Positions 35,805-47,304 are shown, numbered from the stretch's first letter. The stretch: 64,000 nucleotides of DNA from Larix kaempferi (GCA_027924585.1 BSBM01000600.1:15559001-15623000), one strand, 5' to 3'. The notes: generated from the sequence alone by a model not told the origin. Program-made: numbers and translations.

Positions 35805-36746
35805 ACCAATTGACCTTGTTGAAAGATTTAGGGAGGTCTATCTTTAGCACCGCAATTGCCATCTTGTTAATTTTAATAGAGTGCATTCCTTCTTGTGCAA
35901 CACCCATTGCATCATGGATCTGCCTTTTACTAATAAAAACAATATGTTCTTCGGAAATCACCTTAACCAACATCATCTTTATTCTATTGGAAATTATCTT
36001 TGAGGAATTTTTAAATAGGAGATTACACAATGATATTGCACAAAAGTCCTTAGAGGATTGAGGGTCCTGCTTTTTTGGTATCAAAGCAAGAAATGTACTG
36101 TAATACCCCAATTTTGACCCTTAGGAAATATTGGCTTTCATGTAAATATTGTATACATGTAATGTATGTTTTCCTAGCGTGGAGCTCAAGGCCAAGGCCC
36201 CGCTAGTATATGTTCGGGTTTTATTTAAAATGGACAAGTATTTGATATGTTATTACCCATGTGCTATTAAGCCATGGGATATTGTAAATTGATGTAAATA
36301 TTTAATATTGAAATAAAATACCAAAACTGGCTATGGGAGCAACGAATGAGAAGGGGCCATGTGTATCCACTAGGGAGTGGTGAGGGGGCTAAGGGATTGA
36401 ACCATAGGCTGCCATATGTCACCTTGAGAACCCATTTGACTTACCTTGCTGACATTTATTTATGTTGTAAGGAAGTGGTTGAGGAATTCAGTCCATGGCT
36501 TCAATGGAGCATGGGCAGCCCAGAAATTCGTATGGCAGAGTATGGACTCTGTTTTCTTGTACCACAAGCCACTCTACCTCAGGGATGTTGCTTCTTCCTC
36601 ATCCCCATTCGATTGTGAAACTTACCAGTGTCGTGTCCACTATATGTCAGTTAATTCAAACTTAACATACAGAGTGCTAAACATAAATTATCAACCCGAG
36701 GAAGTCTTTTATTTCAAAGCTATCGTGCAAAATATATGCAAGTACA
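35805..36746. repeat. 942-bp direct repeat, right copy
   Basis: It matches 26318-27259 at a constant offset of 9487. It holds the same LINE RT fragment (VLKIDLPKSFNKVNW on minus) and the first 648 bp of the complete H LTR. Confidence 0.95.
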
Positions 36747-37343
36747 GTGTCGTGTCATTCATATGCTTGCTAAACCCAACGGTGTGTTGGCTTAGCATAG
36801 CTGAAGACCAAAACCATGGCTGTGAGTGAGCCCAGCTAGTTCTTCCTTAGTGGATACACAACCCAGCTCGGGGGTGATCTCTCAGCTGAAAGAATATAGG
36901 CTGGACAGAGATCTATGGTTGGGTGGAACGTTGCTCTCACATAGCCAGTTGTTTGGACAGCTTCATCTTCAAGATAAGTGTTCTATGTGTTATAAATTAT
37001 TTGCATTTTGTGTTCTGCAATATGTTAAATTGTCCATGTTTAATGAAATGAATTGATTATCTTAATTTGGAATCCATGCATGGCATTGGAACGAGATTGA
37101 GTCTCTATATGCTGAATCATCCTCTGTTGTGATATATGTATATATGTTAGGCATTACTGTTTGTGTGCTCGCTATTATGTTTAATTCCGCTGTGTTTATA
37201 CTGAGTTGATTTTGCACACAGAAGTTTTTAATTGTTATGAATTTATGAGTAAAGTAAGAATATTGGGGATAAGTCTGCCAAAAGCCCCGTATGATTGGTG
37301 ATGTTCTCTCCCCTGCATTTGGAATGCGGGAGGGGACGTTACA
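36099..37343 (+). repeat. Complete 5' LTR of element H (1245 bp)
   Basis: It starts TGTAATACCCC and ends GGGGACGTTACA. Shared with the LTR of element G: GGAGCTCAAGGCCAAGGCCCC split by one base, CCCAGCTCGGGGGTG and GGTTGGGTGGAACGTTGC. The first 648 bp are also present at 26612. Confidence 0.9.
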
Positions 37344-37346
37344 GAG

Positions 37347-37358
37347 TGGTATCAGAGC
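37347..37358 (+). other. Primer-binding site of element H
   Basis: TGGTATCAGAGC three bases after the LTR, complementary to initiator tRNA-Met. Confidence 0.88.
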
Positions 37359-37595
37359 CCAGCTTGCAGCACTGGGGCTGCTTGGGCCAAACTCTGAATT
37401 ACAGGCAAGAAACATAATGGTTTTAATGTAATATTGGGAAGTTGGGGGCGGCACTTTGATTGGGAAAATGACAGGGTCAGACTTCTCAGATGAAGAATAA
37501 GATCACATAGGTGCATAGACCTCTCCAAGAGCTTTCCAACGGTACCAAATTCGTCCAATTTGGTTAAGGGACGAGGGAGATATGACCCCCGTAAG

Positions 37596-38137
37596 CACGC
37601 GGGTTGCGCACAGATTGCGCGCAGATCGCGTACAGGTAGTGCGCGGATTGCGCGCAGGTCGCGCGCAGATTGCGCGCTGATTGCGTGCAGGTTGCACACG
37701 GATTGCGCGTAGATTGCGTGCAGGTCGCGCACAGATTGCGCGCGGATTGCACGCAGATTGCGTGCGGATTGCGCGCGGATCGCGCACAGATTATGCGTGG
37801 ATTGGGCGCGGATCGCGCACAGATTGCGCGCAGATTACGTGCGGGTTGCGCGCGGATCGCGCCCAGATTGTGCGCGGATCGCGCCCAGATTGCGCGCGGA
37901 TTGCGTGCGGGTCGCGCACAGATTGTGCGTGGATTGCGCGCGGATCGCGCACAGATTGTGGGCGGATTGCGCGTGGATCGCGCACAGATTACGCGCGGAT
38001 CGCTCACAGATTGCGCGCAGATTGCGTGCGGGTCGCGCACAGATTGCGCGCGGATTGAGCGCAGATTGCGTGCAGGTTGCGCGCGGATAATGAGCAGATT
38101 GCGCGCAGGTTGTGCGCAGGTGGCGCACAGGTGGAGC
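37596..38137. repeat. 11-bp GC-rich minisatellite in the leader of element H (about 49 units)
   Basis: The unit CGCGCAGATTG and close variants (CGTGCAGGTTG, CGCGCGGATCG, CGCACAGATTG) repeat with a strict 11-bp step over about 540 bp. Because 11 is not a multiple of three, the reading frames are rotated versions of the same 33-bp cycle, and frames on both strands stay open for up to 190 codons with an 11-residue period. I regard those frames as a by-product. Confidence 0.95.
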
Positions 38138-38138
38138 A

Positions 38139-38732
38139 CTCCTATAGAGATGTATTATTCCTCTATACGGAAGTGTCGTCATTTATATTGTAAGTGTCGT
38201 AACTTATACTTAATGGGTTATTAGACCACCTTGTTGGGGTCGGCCCTCTATAAGTCATGTGGGTCAAAGGGTTATTAGACCACCCTATTGGGGGTCGGCC
38301 ATGTGGGTCAAAGGGTTATTAGACCACCCTAGTGGGGGTCGGCCCAGTCAGCATTATGTTAAGTGGTTAAGTTGAGGCTGACCTAGTTGAGTAAAGGTCA
38401 AGTCAAGTTAGTGTATAAATAGAGAGTGTGTCTCTCTCATTTTACACATTCTATTCTCTCACTCACACTTTGGAGAGTGGGGCACTTGTGGAAGAGGAGG
38501 CTTTGCTGCTAGGAGAAGACTATCTCTTGTATTCTGTTTGTATCATTGCTCTATCTATCTCTGAGGAAGTTATTGGGGTTTTTCACCTTTATGGTTTTCC
38601 CCAAGTAAACTTTGTGTCTCTTTTGTGCTTGCATTATTGTGTCCATGATTGATATGCTGTAGATTTGTTGTACATGTTGTTCTCTCAGTTAAGATCTTAG
38701 ATCAGATTGAAGTAAATTCTGAAAATTTAACA
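38139..38732 (+). repeat. 5' LTR of copia-2, truncated at its start
   Basis: It begins at ACTCCTATAGAG, which in the 3' LTR lies about 70 bases inside the element end. TATAAATAG is at 38414-38422. It ends TTTAACA. Confidence 0.9.
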
Positions 38733-38749
38733 TGGAATCAGAGATAGCC
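38733..38749 (+). other. Primer-binding site of copia-2 (two mutations)
   Basis: TGGAATCAGAGATAGCC against TGGTATCAGAGCTAGCC in copia-1. Confidence 0.85.
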
Positions 38750-40322
38750 TGAAAGAAGGCATGATATGGCATGTATGACACTTGTTGCACTTACGATGCT
38801 AGGGCTTGATATAGCAAAAACAAGTCATTGTAGCACTTTCACTATAAATCCATTTTGGAAACGTTTTCAGATCTGAAATGTTAACAGGTTGAAGAACAGA
38901 TCCACATGTACCTTGTGTCCAAAGGACAACTTCTAATTCGTTGTACTTTGTGATTTATGATCTGTACAATATAGGGTTTCTGCCTCTTCCAGATCTCAGT
39001 CATAAATAGGTGACCTTGGAAAAAAGGTCATAACTTGGGCTAGGAAGCTCCAAATGAAATTTCATAAAAAGTGATAGGTAGTACACAGACTGTACTATCT
39101 CAGGAAACTTTTTCAAAGGTCGAAGTTTAACCAGTGACACGTGGCACGCCATACAAGTTTTCTCTCCTGTTTTATCCCATAAACAAGTCACGTTGTGACA
39201 CTTGGCATAACTCTCTCTCAGAGAATCCAATTGAGGTCAGACTTATCGGGATGGAAAGATGACAAGTTGAGATATCTCAGGAAAACATTTCAGACCCTAT
39301 GGATCGAAAAGTTCAGAGTTACACCAGAAACAATCAGGTACATATTTCTGTCATAACAGAATTATTTTTTAGCACCTTCATTCATGGCTTCCGGAATTTA
39401 GGGTTTAGAATAAAGTTGGAATTTTTGTAATCAGAGACCATGGCTTAATGCTACTCATCAAAATCAAAATTTAGAGACCAAGATCAGAATTTTTGGTTGG
39501 GCAGAATGCCGGGCTTGATTAGACCCTAGTTCGGGACTTTGATCAGAAAAGTGGAAAATTAGGGCTCCTACAAAAATGGGAATTTTTTAAATTTGTGACC
39601 ACGGCTGGAAGCTCCTCATAAAAATAGAAGCTTAGAGATTTGGATCAAACCTTTTGATTGGGCAGAAGAGTGGGCTTCATCAAACCCCAGTTCGGGGTCA
39701 CGTCTAGTGAATCCGGAAGTTTCAAAGGCAAAATTGAGGAGTGAAACTTTGTAGTTTTCAAATTCTGAATATACCAGCTTGATTAGCTCATCAAGGCGCA
39801 TATTTCTATCCTTTCGGAAGTTTGAAATTCAAAGTTTGAATTTTTGGGGTTTCTCTGACAAACCCTATTACAGCTCCAGATCCAGTTTCTGCAAATCAAG
39901 TGGATTGGGTTAATCCTAGAAGAGGATGGATTGGTCACCTGCATAAGTGAAGAAGTTCATGTTTCAGAGGGAGATGAGGCTAAGGCCTTCCATAAGAAGA
40001 TTACAAGCAATCTTGACATGTATGGCTTATAGGTATGTTTCGAATTCTGTTCATAGTTAAGTTTATGATATGTTTGTCTTCATATCATTACAGTACAATC
40101 TTGATTAATTACTAGACTTGTTGTATTACCTTAATAGAAGATATTCATTGATTAAGGTTTTGACACTTATGATTGTACTAATGCATTGTGATGTTGTATG
40201 AGGTTTATGTTGTTCGCTAACATAAAAGGTACACCAAGAAAGACAAATCATGTTCTACTTCAAGAACATATGATCATGGTGACAGGAAGACAAATATTCA
40301 TCCATTGTCATGGATCACATAG

Positions 40323-40327
40323 AAGAT
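40323..40327. repeat. Target-site duplication of solo LTR, left
   Basis: AAGAT, repeated at 42353-42357. Confidence 0.92.
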
Positions 40328-42352
40328 TGTAATGTCCCTTGTTAGGAATTTTATTAAAATTGCAATTTTCCACTTTTTTCCTTGGTTCGACCTTTGACTA
40401 GTTTCGATCTCTAGGTCCCAAATTTGCCCCAATTGATCCCAAATCTTCTGAGAAGGTGTATGAATGATATTAGAACATAAATATGTGTTTCAGGGATACC
40501 TTTGGACCTTTAAAATACTTCTGCAAATCCTCTTTCAATTCTCATCAATGTAGATAACTTTACTAGTGATTTTCCTTTGACTAGTATTGGTCTCTAGGTC
40601 TCAAATTGACTCCAAATGCCTTCAAATCTTCAAGGAAGGTGTATGAATGATATTAGAACTTGAATATGATGTTATGTATTACATATGGCCACCAAAATAC
40701 CTCTGAAAACTCTCTTAATATTCTGGACCAATTATGCAATTTTACTAGTAATTTGGGGTTCAAATCCCCCTGGGGTAAACAATGAAAATGGCTTCCCAAA
40801 TGCCTCCAAACCCACTCAAATTTATGAACAGAGGTATGTAATGTGTTAAGTATGTTATTAAAGTCTCATATGCACCATTAATGGATTATTACAACTGTTC
40901 TCACCCTCTTCCATTCAACTGCAAAAATCCCCAATTCGACCCTTGGGGAAATGGCACTATTTCACCTCCCAATACAACTAAACTGAGTAAAAATGCTTCA
41001 AATGCTCAAGTACAGTACATGAAACTTGTAGAATACATCCATGGCAGTATATTGATCATAAATATATCATAGAATCATCCATTCATTCGAAATCATCATC
41101 AATACATTGGCTCACAACAAGGTAGTGGGGAAATGGCATTGTTCTTCCATTAAAGATGAGATTTATACATTTCTACTTGGAATTTCGACCTGAAACTTTT
41201 TGGAGATGAAGAACAGAGTATTTAATTCATATTACAAAAGAAATGGGGCATTAAAAGCTTCCCCAAAGAGTACAATAGCTCACCAAAAACGCCCTCCCTC
41301 AAGGATCAAGAATATGCCATCAAAACTGGAAATGGTTGAAGGAGTGAGCTGCAATAGAAGAAACCATGAGCTGCCCTGTAGCTTACACCTGCAAATAAAG
41401 ACTCCATTAAAGCTCCAAATGAAAGGTCTGAATGGCCTTTCCAATTACCAACTTGGATGGGAATCTTTCACCCTCGAAATTGGCTAAGGCAAGAAACTAG
41501 TCATCCACTAGCTCTCCCTCTTCACAAATGCAATTGCAAATTCTACAAATGATCAAAAGCTGGTTTCATTCTTTGTTATTGACATTTATAAACTTCTAAT
41601 GTCCTCCATGGGTCGAATTCATTCCAAGAGACTCATGCCAACTCATGTTGGGAAGAGATTCCAAAGAACGCCACTTGTACAACAATTCCTAGTCTCCCAC
41701 TTCCACCAAATCACATGTGGAAGCATCTTAGCTGCCCTAACACCCTTGAGCGCCCTCTTGGAGTCTATTTTTAGCCCTGACATGTCATATATGTCATATG
41801 TCAGCCTTCAGGTCTGATTTGTGTCATAGGTGTCATAGCATCTTCATCATTGTTGTCATAGAGCTAGGGAATCTAGCCCAAGTGTCTCACTAGCTCCAAA
41901 TTGCCTCTTCCTCTTCCATGGGAGTTACTCTTCCTCTATATTTCGACCTTGGATGAGTCATGCAATGAATAATACCTTTTGGACTCCCCCAAGTATGTTA
42001 CCATTCACCTTGAATTCGAATTGGTGAGAGAATGATGCCAAGTGTAGTGGGGAAATCTAGCCATATGTGGGTCCCACTTCCTCCATGTGTCTTCATGATG
42101 AAATGCCACTTTGATTTTCACTTGTATATATTTATTTAGCTCCTTTATTAAATATTTATTCCATTCTAATGTTCAAACATCATTTATTATCCCCATTATT
42201 CCAAATCCCAAAGCTTCCACCCCAAACCTAGGAAACTAGTAATTTTCCTCCTTGGCAATTATTTGACCTTTAGCATCAATTTGACAAACTCTAATGAATA
42301 GGGCCAATGTGATTAGGCCATTGTGACCCAATACCAAATTTGGGACATGACA
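40328..42352. repeat. Solo LTR (2025 bp) inserted in the copia-2 leader
   Basis: It starts TGTAATGTCCC and ends GGGACATGACA, is flanked by AAGAT on both sides, and interrupts a leader that is continuous in copia-1 (CATAGAAGAT joined to the following bases). It has no primer-binding site, no coding region and no internal direct LTR pair. The ends resemble those of families G and H, but the body differs. It is best read as the product of LTR-LTR recombination. Confidence 0.85.
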
Positions 42353-42357
42353 AAGAT
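42353..42357. repeat. Target-site duplication of solo LTR, right
   Basis: AAGAT, pairing with 40323-40327. Confidence 0.92.
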
Positions 42358-43540
42358 CTACTTACGAGGTATGTATAACTTGGTTCTACAATGGTTAACT
42401 TATGAGACATGCAGGTTACTAGCACAAGTCACTGAAGAGAACCAGAAGACATTATGCAGGTATGTTAGACATAACTAGCTAGCATGCTAATCCAGGTATG
42501 TTTTCCTATATCAAGCTAGAATCCTACCTTGTGTTAGGATCTTATACTGTTGTGTTGTTGATAATGATTATTCATGAAGTCATAGGTTTGAATAGTCATG
42601 GTTGTATGCATATTATGTTTCTTACCATAATTGATGATATGACTAACCAGAAGAATCATGAAAGCATAGGTTTGAGTAATCACGGGTTTATGCATTGATG
42701 ATTTAACTAATCAGAAGAGACCTATGATCAAATAAGAATATGCATGAGTAAAAGAAGACTTCCCTGAAACCTTGAATACTAATGTTTATTATCTGTGAAT
42801 GATCATGACTATACATGTTTAAGATTATTGTGTTTTGATAGTATTAAGATTATACTAATAAATGTGTGATTATGTATGAGTCATCAAGAATAACACAATG
42901 ATGATACTAATAAGCATGCATAGCGATTAAGGATGGATATAAGTTCAAGGACAGGTAATTCAGGAAGCAAAGATCAAGAGGGAGCACACTCCAGTTGTTC
43001 CTGCAAGAAAGCAAAGGAGCACACTTCAGTAGTTTCTGCAAGGATGCAAATATTCAGAGGGAGTTGACCACTTCTCACAATTCACATCAGAATGGAGTTG
43101 CAAAGATTCAGAGGGATTCCACCCGGCAACCAAACAAAGATAAGTATTTGAATTGTCATTTCTTACATAATGTTATTCAATGATGTATATGCTTATGTTC
43201 CTAGAATTAGGTTGTGTATTATGCATATTAGAATAGTTGTATTGATGAACAGTATACTACTAATATACATGGGTAAGTGGCCTATGGCACTGTACAACAT
43301 TCCATTGCTACTTATCTAGAATGAAACCTCTTTGCTAACATGTTAGGAGTTGTGCACACTCTTAACAATGTTCTGGTAGAGATTGGAAGGCATCTAGAAA
43401 GTTATGGAATATGGATAAATGTTGTATTAAAGCATTGGCTAAGATAATTGCATGACTATATGACATATTTCTTTATGTGTAATAATTTGTTCTGAAAACT
43501 ATGAGATGTTTTCTAATCATGCAATTTAACTTGTTGTGTA

Positions 43541-44790
43541 GGAAAGAACGTATACCATCACCTACAAAAGAAGGACTACAACATTTGTTCAGCAGCAAAG
43601 TTATCTATTGAAAATATTGAAGATATTGAAGTTCCCAGGATCTGGGAAGAATGCCATGATCGAGGAGTACCAGTCGATCATGAAGATGTTTGGGATGCAG
43701 TCCCAAGACCTGAAGGGGAGTCTGTAGTGACTTCCAAGAGGATCTACAAGATCAAGCATGCTACAAGTGGTAGCATAGAGACTTTTGCTCCTGTAGCCAG
43801 ATACACTTCCATTAAATCAGTACTTGCTCTGGCTGCAGTGATGAAGAGGAAGATACACTTTCTTGAATTGTGAAGTTGAAGAAGAAGTGTATGTGGTGCA
43901 ACTACTTGGTTCTGAGACACATGACGGGGAGTCATATATGTGCAGAACTTGGTATGGTAGGATAGATAGCTTTCTATCCAGTTTGGGCTTTACCAAGAGT
44001 AAAGCGGATTCCAACCTTTACTACAAGGTTGAGGAAGGCAATCCAGTGATACTACTATGTGGATGAACTGTTTGTAACAGATGAGGATAGATTGATTGCC
44101 GACATGCAGCGGAAGCTTGCTGTCGAGTTCGAGTTGAAGAACTTGGGGATGATGCACTATTTGTTTTTGGCATGGAGGTGTGGCAGAGTGCAGATGGAAT
44201 CTTCCTTGGACAAGGGAAGTATGCAGTAGAGATCCTGAAGAAGTTCGGGATGATGGACTGCAAGGCCATGGCCACACCTATGGCATCGAACCTGAAGCTT
44301 TCGTGTGATGCTTCATCTGATCCGGTTGATGTCATTGTGTATCGTCGGATGATTGGGTACTTCATGTACCTGACGAACACGAGACCAGATATTTGCTTTG
44401 TGGTGAACACATTGAGCCAGTTCCTAACAGATCCGAGGAGTGTTCACCTGGTTGTTGTAAATCATATTCTAAGGTACCTGAAGGGTACGATTGACTATGA
44501 GCTCAAGTTTAACCCGCAGGGTTATGTTGATTCAGACTGGGCAGGCAGTGCTGCAGATAAGAAGAGCACTCCTGGGTGCTGCTTCAGTATGGGATCAGGT
44601 GTGATCTCTTGGTTTAGCACGAAGCAGTCCTGTGTAGCACTGAGTACAGCCGAAGCAGAGTATGTTGCGACGGATGAGCAGGATGCAGATGTATTGACCA
44701 AGCCATTGGCCAGAGTGTAGTTTTAGTACTTCAGAGAGAGGCTTGGTGCACTTCAGATCGAGGTTCCTTCCAAAAGGAAGTGATGATTCC
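43541..44790 (+). pseudogene. Copia-2 reverse transcriptase and RNase H (broken)
   Basis: Coding resumes after a TTGTGTAG: a VPRPEGES-like block, KIKHATSGSIE, then ETFAPVARYTSIKSVLALAA, a piece of the RT finger region lost in copia-1. Frameshifts follow. The catalytic box is YYVDELFVTD, with the second Asp changed to Glu. MEVWQSADGIFLGQGKYAVE and the RNase H start (VYRRMIGYFMYLTNTRPDIC, YVDSDWAGS, ALSTAEAEYVA) are readable. Then about 219 bp are missing relative to copia-1, so EYVA joins TDEQDADVLTKPLARV and the FCDNQS and HDRSKHIE blocks are gone. A TAG follows ARV. Confidence 0.88.
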
Positions 44791-44794
44791 GAAA

Positions 44795-45070
44795 GATGCA
44801 GATGCACATGAGCTTTTCTGACATGGTTGATGTGTTCTCCCATGGTCGTGATGTAATTGCTGAGCCATTCTCACATGGTGGTAGATGTGTTCTCCCATGG
44901 TCGTGATGTAATTGCTGAGCCATTCTCACATGGTGGTAGATGTGTTCTCCCATGGTGTAGATGTAAGGGTTGAAGCCATTTTTCACATGGTGGTAGATGT
45001 GTTCTCCCATGGTGAAAAAGTAAGGGCTGGAGCCTTCCCTGAATTGTGGTAGATGTGTTCTCCCATGTCG
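44795..45070. repeat. Short tandem array in copia-2 (about 50-60-bp units)
   Basis: GGTGGTAGATGTGTTCTCCC followed by ATGG..GTGATGTAA recurs about five times. I do not see this array in copia-1 or copia-3. Confidence 0.8.
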
Positions 45071-45199
45071 GTGGTGTAAGTGCTGGATGATGTGCATCTG
45101 GGTTGTGCTTCGTGGACAATGAGATGATCTGAAGAGGATGATGCTATGATGATCAGGAGGATCATGGATGATGAGCATCAGGACGATGCTCCAGTTACT

Positions 45200-45690
45200 G
45201 CTCTGTATATGCATCATGTTGGATGCTGGATATGATCAGTTGGATCATTTATATGTATATGTATGTATGCATCATGTTGGATGTCGGATATGATCAGTTG
45301 GATCATTTATATGTATATGTATGTATGCATCATGTTGGATGTTGGATATGATCAGTTGGATCATTTATATGTATGTACGCATCATGTTGGATGTTGGATA
45401 TGATGGGTTGGATCATTTGTATGTATTTTGTATATGCATCATATTGGATGCTTGGACCATGTATCTGTATATGTATCAGGTGGATACATTGTATGATCAG
45501 GTAGATCATGTCTGTCGATATGTATCATGTATGATCAGGTGGATCATGTATTTGTATTTGTATCAGGTGGATACATTGTATGATCAGGTGGATCATGTAT
45601 GATGATATGTATCAGGTAGATACTTGGTATGCATCAGGTAGATGCATTATATGATCAGGATGATCATGATGACGAGCTTCAGTATGTTGC
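45200..45690. repeat. Tandem array 2 of copia-2
   Basis: Units of about 45-58 bp with GCATCATGTTGGATG, GATATGATCAGTTGGATCAT and TATATGTATG pass into units with ATGATCAGGTGGATCATG and GTATCAGGTGGATACATTG. It is the reverse-strand counterpart of 4785-5330. Confidence 0.85.
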
Positions 45691-45799
45691 TCCAGATGAC
45701 GTGCAGCAGGATGTTGCAGTGATGATAATTGGGATGATCATGTATACATCAAGATGATGTATGGTGAGTATCAGGTTGATGCTCTGTGGTCGTGGACAG

Positions 45800-46410
45800 G
45801 TTGTGCAGATAAGCATATAATAGCGCCATGGGAGGTTTGCAGATTCTCTTGCTAGGTTTTTCCGCTGGCATATAATAGCTCCCTGGGAGATTTGGCAAAC
45901 GCTCTTTCGAGGTTTTGCTTTGGGAGGACATATAATAGCGCCCTGGGAGATCTGTAGATAGTCTTGCAAGGTTTTTCCGCTGGCATATAATAGCTCCCTG
46001 GGATATCTGGCAGATGCTCTTTCGAGGTTTTGTCCTATGGCATATAATAGTGCCGTGGGAGATCCGATAGGTTGAGTTGTGTGCTCGTAATAAGTCCTGG
46101 GATGCTCTTGCAAGGTTTTGCCATGACCACATGTAATATCGCCCTGGGAGATCCAATAGGTTGGGATGTGTTCCCGTAATAAGTCCTGGGATGCTCTTGC
46201 AAGGTTTTGTGGTGACCACATATAATAGCGCCTTGGGAGATCCGATAGGTTGAGCTGTGTGCTCGTAATCAGTCCTGGGATTCTCTTTCGAGGTTTTGTG
46301 GTAGGGTCACATGTAATAGCTCCCTGGGAGATCCGATAGGTTGGGTTGTGTGCCCGTAATAAGTCATGTGATGCTCTTGCAAGGTTTTGTGACGCACGTA
46401 ATAAGTCTTG
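45800..46410. repeat. Tandem array 1 of copia-2
   Basis: About nine units contain CATATAATAGCGCC(C/A)TGGGA, a GATC..GATAGGTTG block, GTAATAAGTCCTGGGATGCTC and TTGCAAGGTTTTG. It is the counterpart of 4030-4660 and 56270-56880. Confidence 0.88.
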
Positions 46411-46634
46411 AGGATTCCACAGTTTGGCCAGTGATGATGAAGACCTGCAGGTGGTGGGCCTACATCCAATATGAAAAAGGACTGGCTCTATAGAACTTCC
46501 TATGACGAGTAGATTCAGAGATTGATAGAGATAGCAGCAGCAGTGACGATGATGATGACTCGATGACGATTATCCAGTGACAATGATCCAGAGAAGATGA
46601 CTTGTGCTAGCAGACCTGTGTCGAGAAATACCTT

Positions 46635-46650
46635 CCTAGTTAAGAGGGAG
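46635..46650 (+). other. Polypurine tract of copia-2
   Basis: CCTAGTTAAGAGGGAG directly before the 3' LTR. Confidence 0.82.
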
Positions 46651-47298
46651 TGTTGATGTATATGTAACTTCGGAATGTATTTCACCCATGTATTTCATAT
46701 ATGTATTTTGTACTCCTATAGAGATGTATTATTCCTCTATACGGAAGTGTCGTCATTTATATTGTAAGTGTCATAACTTATACTTGATGGGTTATTAGAC
46801 CACTTTGTTGGGGTCGGCCCTGTATAAGTCATGTGGGTCAAAGGGTTATTATACCACCCTATTGGGGGTCGTCCATGTGGGTCAAAGGGTTATTAGACCA
46901 CCCTAGTGGGGGTCGGCCCAGTCAGCATTATGTTAAGTGGTTAAGTTGAGGCCGGCCTAGTTGAGTAATCAAGTTAGTGTATAAATAAAGAGTGTGTCTC
47001 TCTCATTTTACACATTCTATTCTCTCACTCACACTTTGGAGAGTGGCGCACTTGTGGAGGAGGAGGCTCTACTGCTAGGAGAAGACTATCTCTTGTATTC
47101 TGGTTGTATCATTGCTCTATCTATCTCTGAGGAAGTTATTAGGGTTTTTCACCTTTATGGTTTTCCCCAAGTAAACTCTATGTCTCTTGTGTGCTTGCAT
47201 TATTGTGTCCATGATTGATATGCTGTAGATTTGCTGTACATGTTGTTCTCTTAGTTAAGATCCTAGATCAGATTGAAGTAAATTCTAAAAATTTAACA
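46651..47298 (+). repeat. 3' LTR of copia-2 (648 bp)
   Basis: It starts TGTTGATGTATATGTAACTT and ends AATTTAACA. Many differences from copia-1, so this copy is older or from a diverged lineage. Confidence 0.92.
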
Positions 47299-47304
47299 AT
47301 CATC

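Larger units (their letters stand above)
36099..38137 (+). mobile_element. Element H: gypsy-type LTR, primer-binding site and array-filled leader, truncated
   Basis: A complete 1245-bp LTR is followed by a primer-binding site and a leader that turns into an 11-bp array and stops at the broken LTR of copia-2. Sequence after the primer-binding site (AGC..GCAGCA.TGGGGC, TGGGCCAAA) matches element G, as do several LTR blocks, so H and G belong to one family. Confidence 0.85.
38751..43540 (+). other. Noncoding leader of copia-2
   Basis: Apart from the solo LTR it is collinear with the reverse complement of 6870-9658. No gag, protease or integrase is recognisable. Splice-like AG|GTATGT motifs occur at 40032, 42368, 42459 and 42495, and an acceptor-like GTTGTGTAG ends near 43541, just before RT coding resumes. 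Confidence 0.65.
38139..47298 (+). mobile_element. Copia-2: related Ty1/copia copy with truncated 5' LTR and a solo LTR inside
   Basis: It shows the same layout as copia-1 on the + strand: LTR, primer-binding site, 4.8-kb noncoding leader (including the inserted solo LTR), broken RT/RNase H, tandem arrays, polypurine tract, 3' LTR. The first roughly 70 bp of the 5' LTR are missing at the junction with the H array. Confidence 0.92.

Noticed and set aside
37564-38224. Several overlapping open frames of 110-191 codons on both strands
   Set aside because: They are produced by the 11-bp stop-free array; every frame is a rotation of the same cycle and there is no gene context.
38428-47218. Small 74-codon frame repeated in the copia LTRs (3214-3438, 9760-9984, 38428-38652, 46994-47218)
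   Set aside because: It lies in the LTR just after the TATA box; the shared core follows from LTR homology, and the frame changes at both ends between copies.
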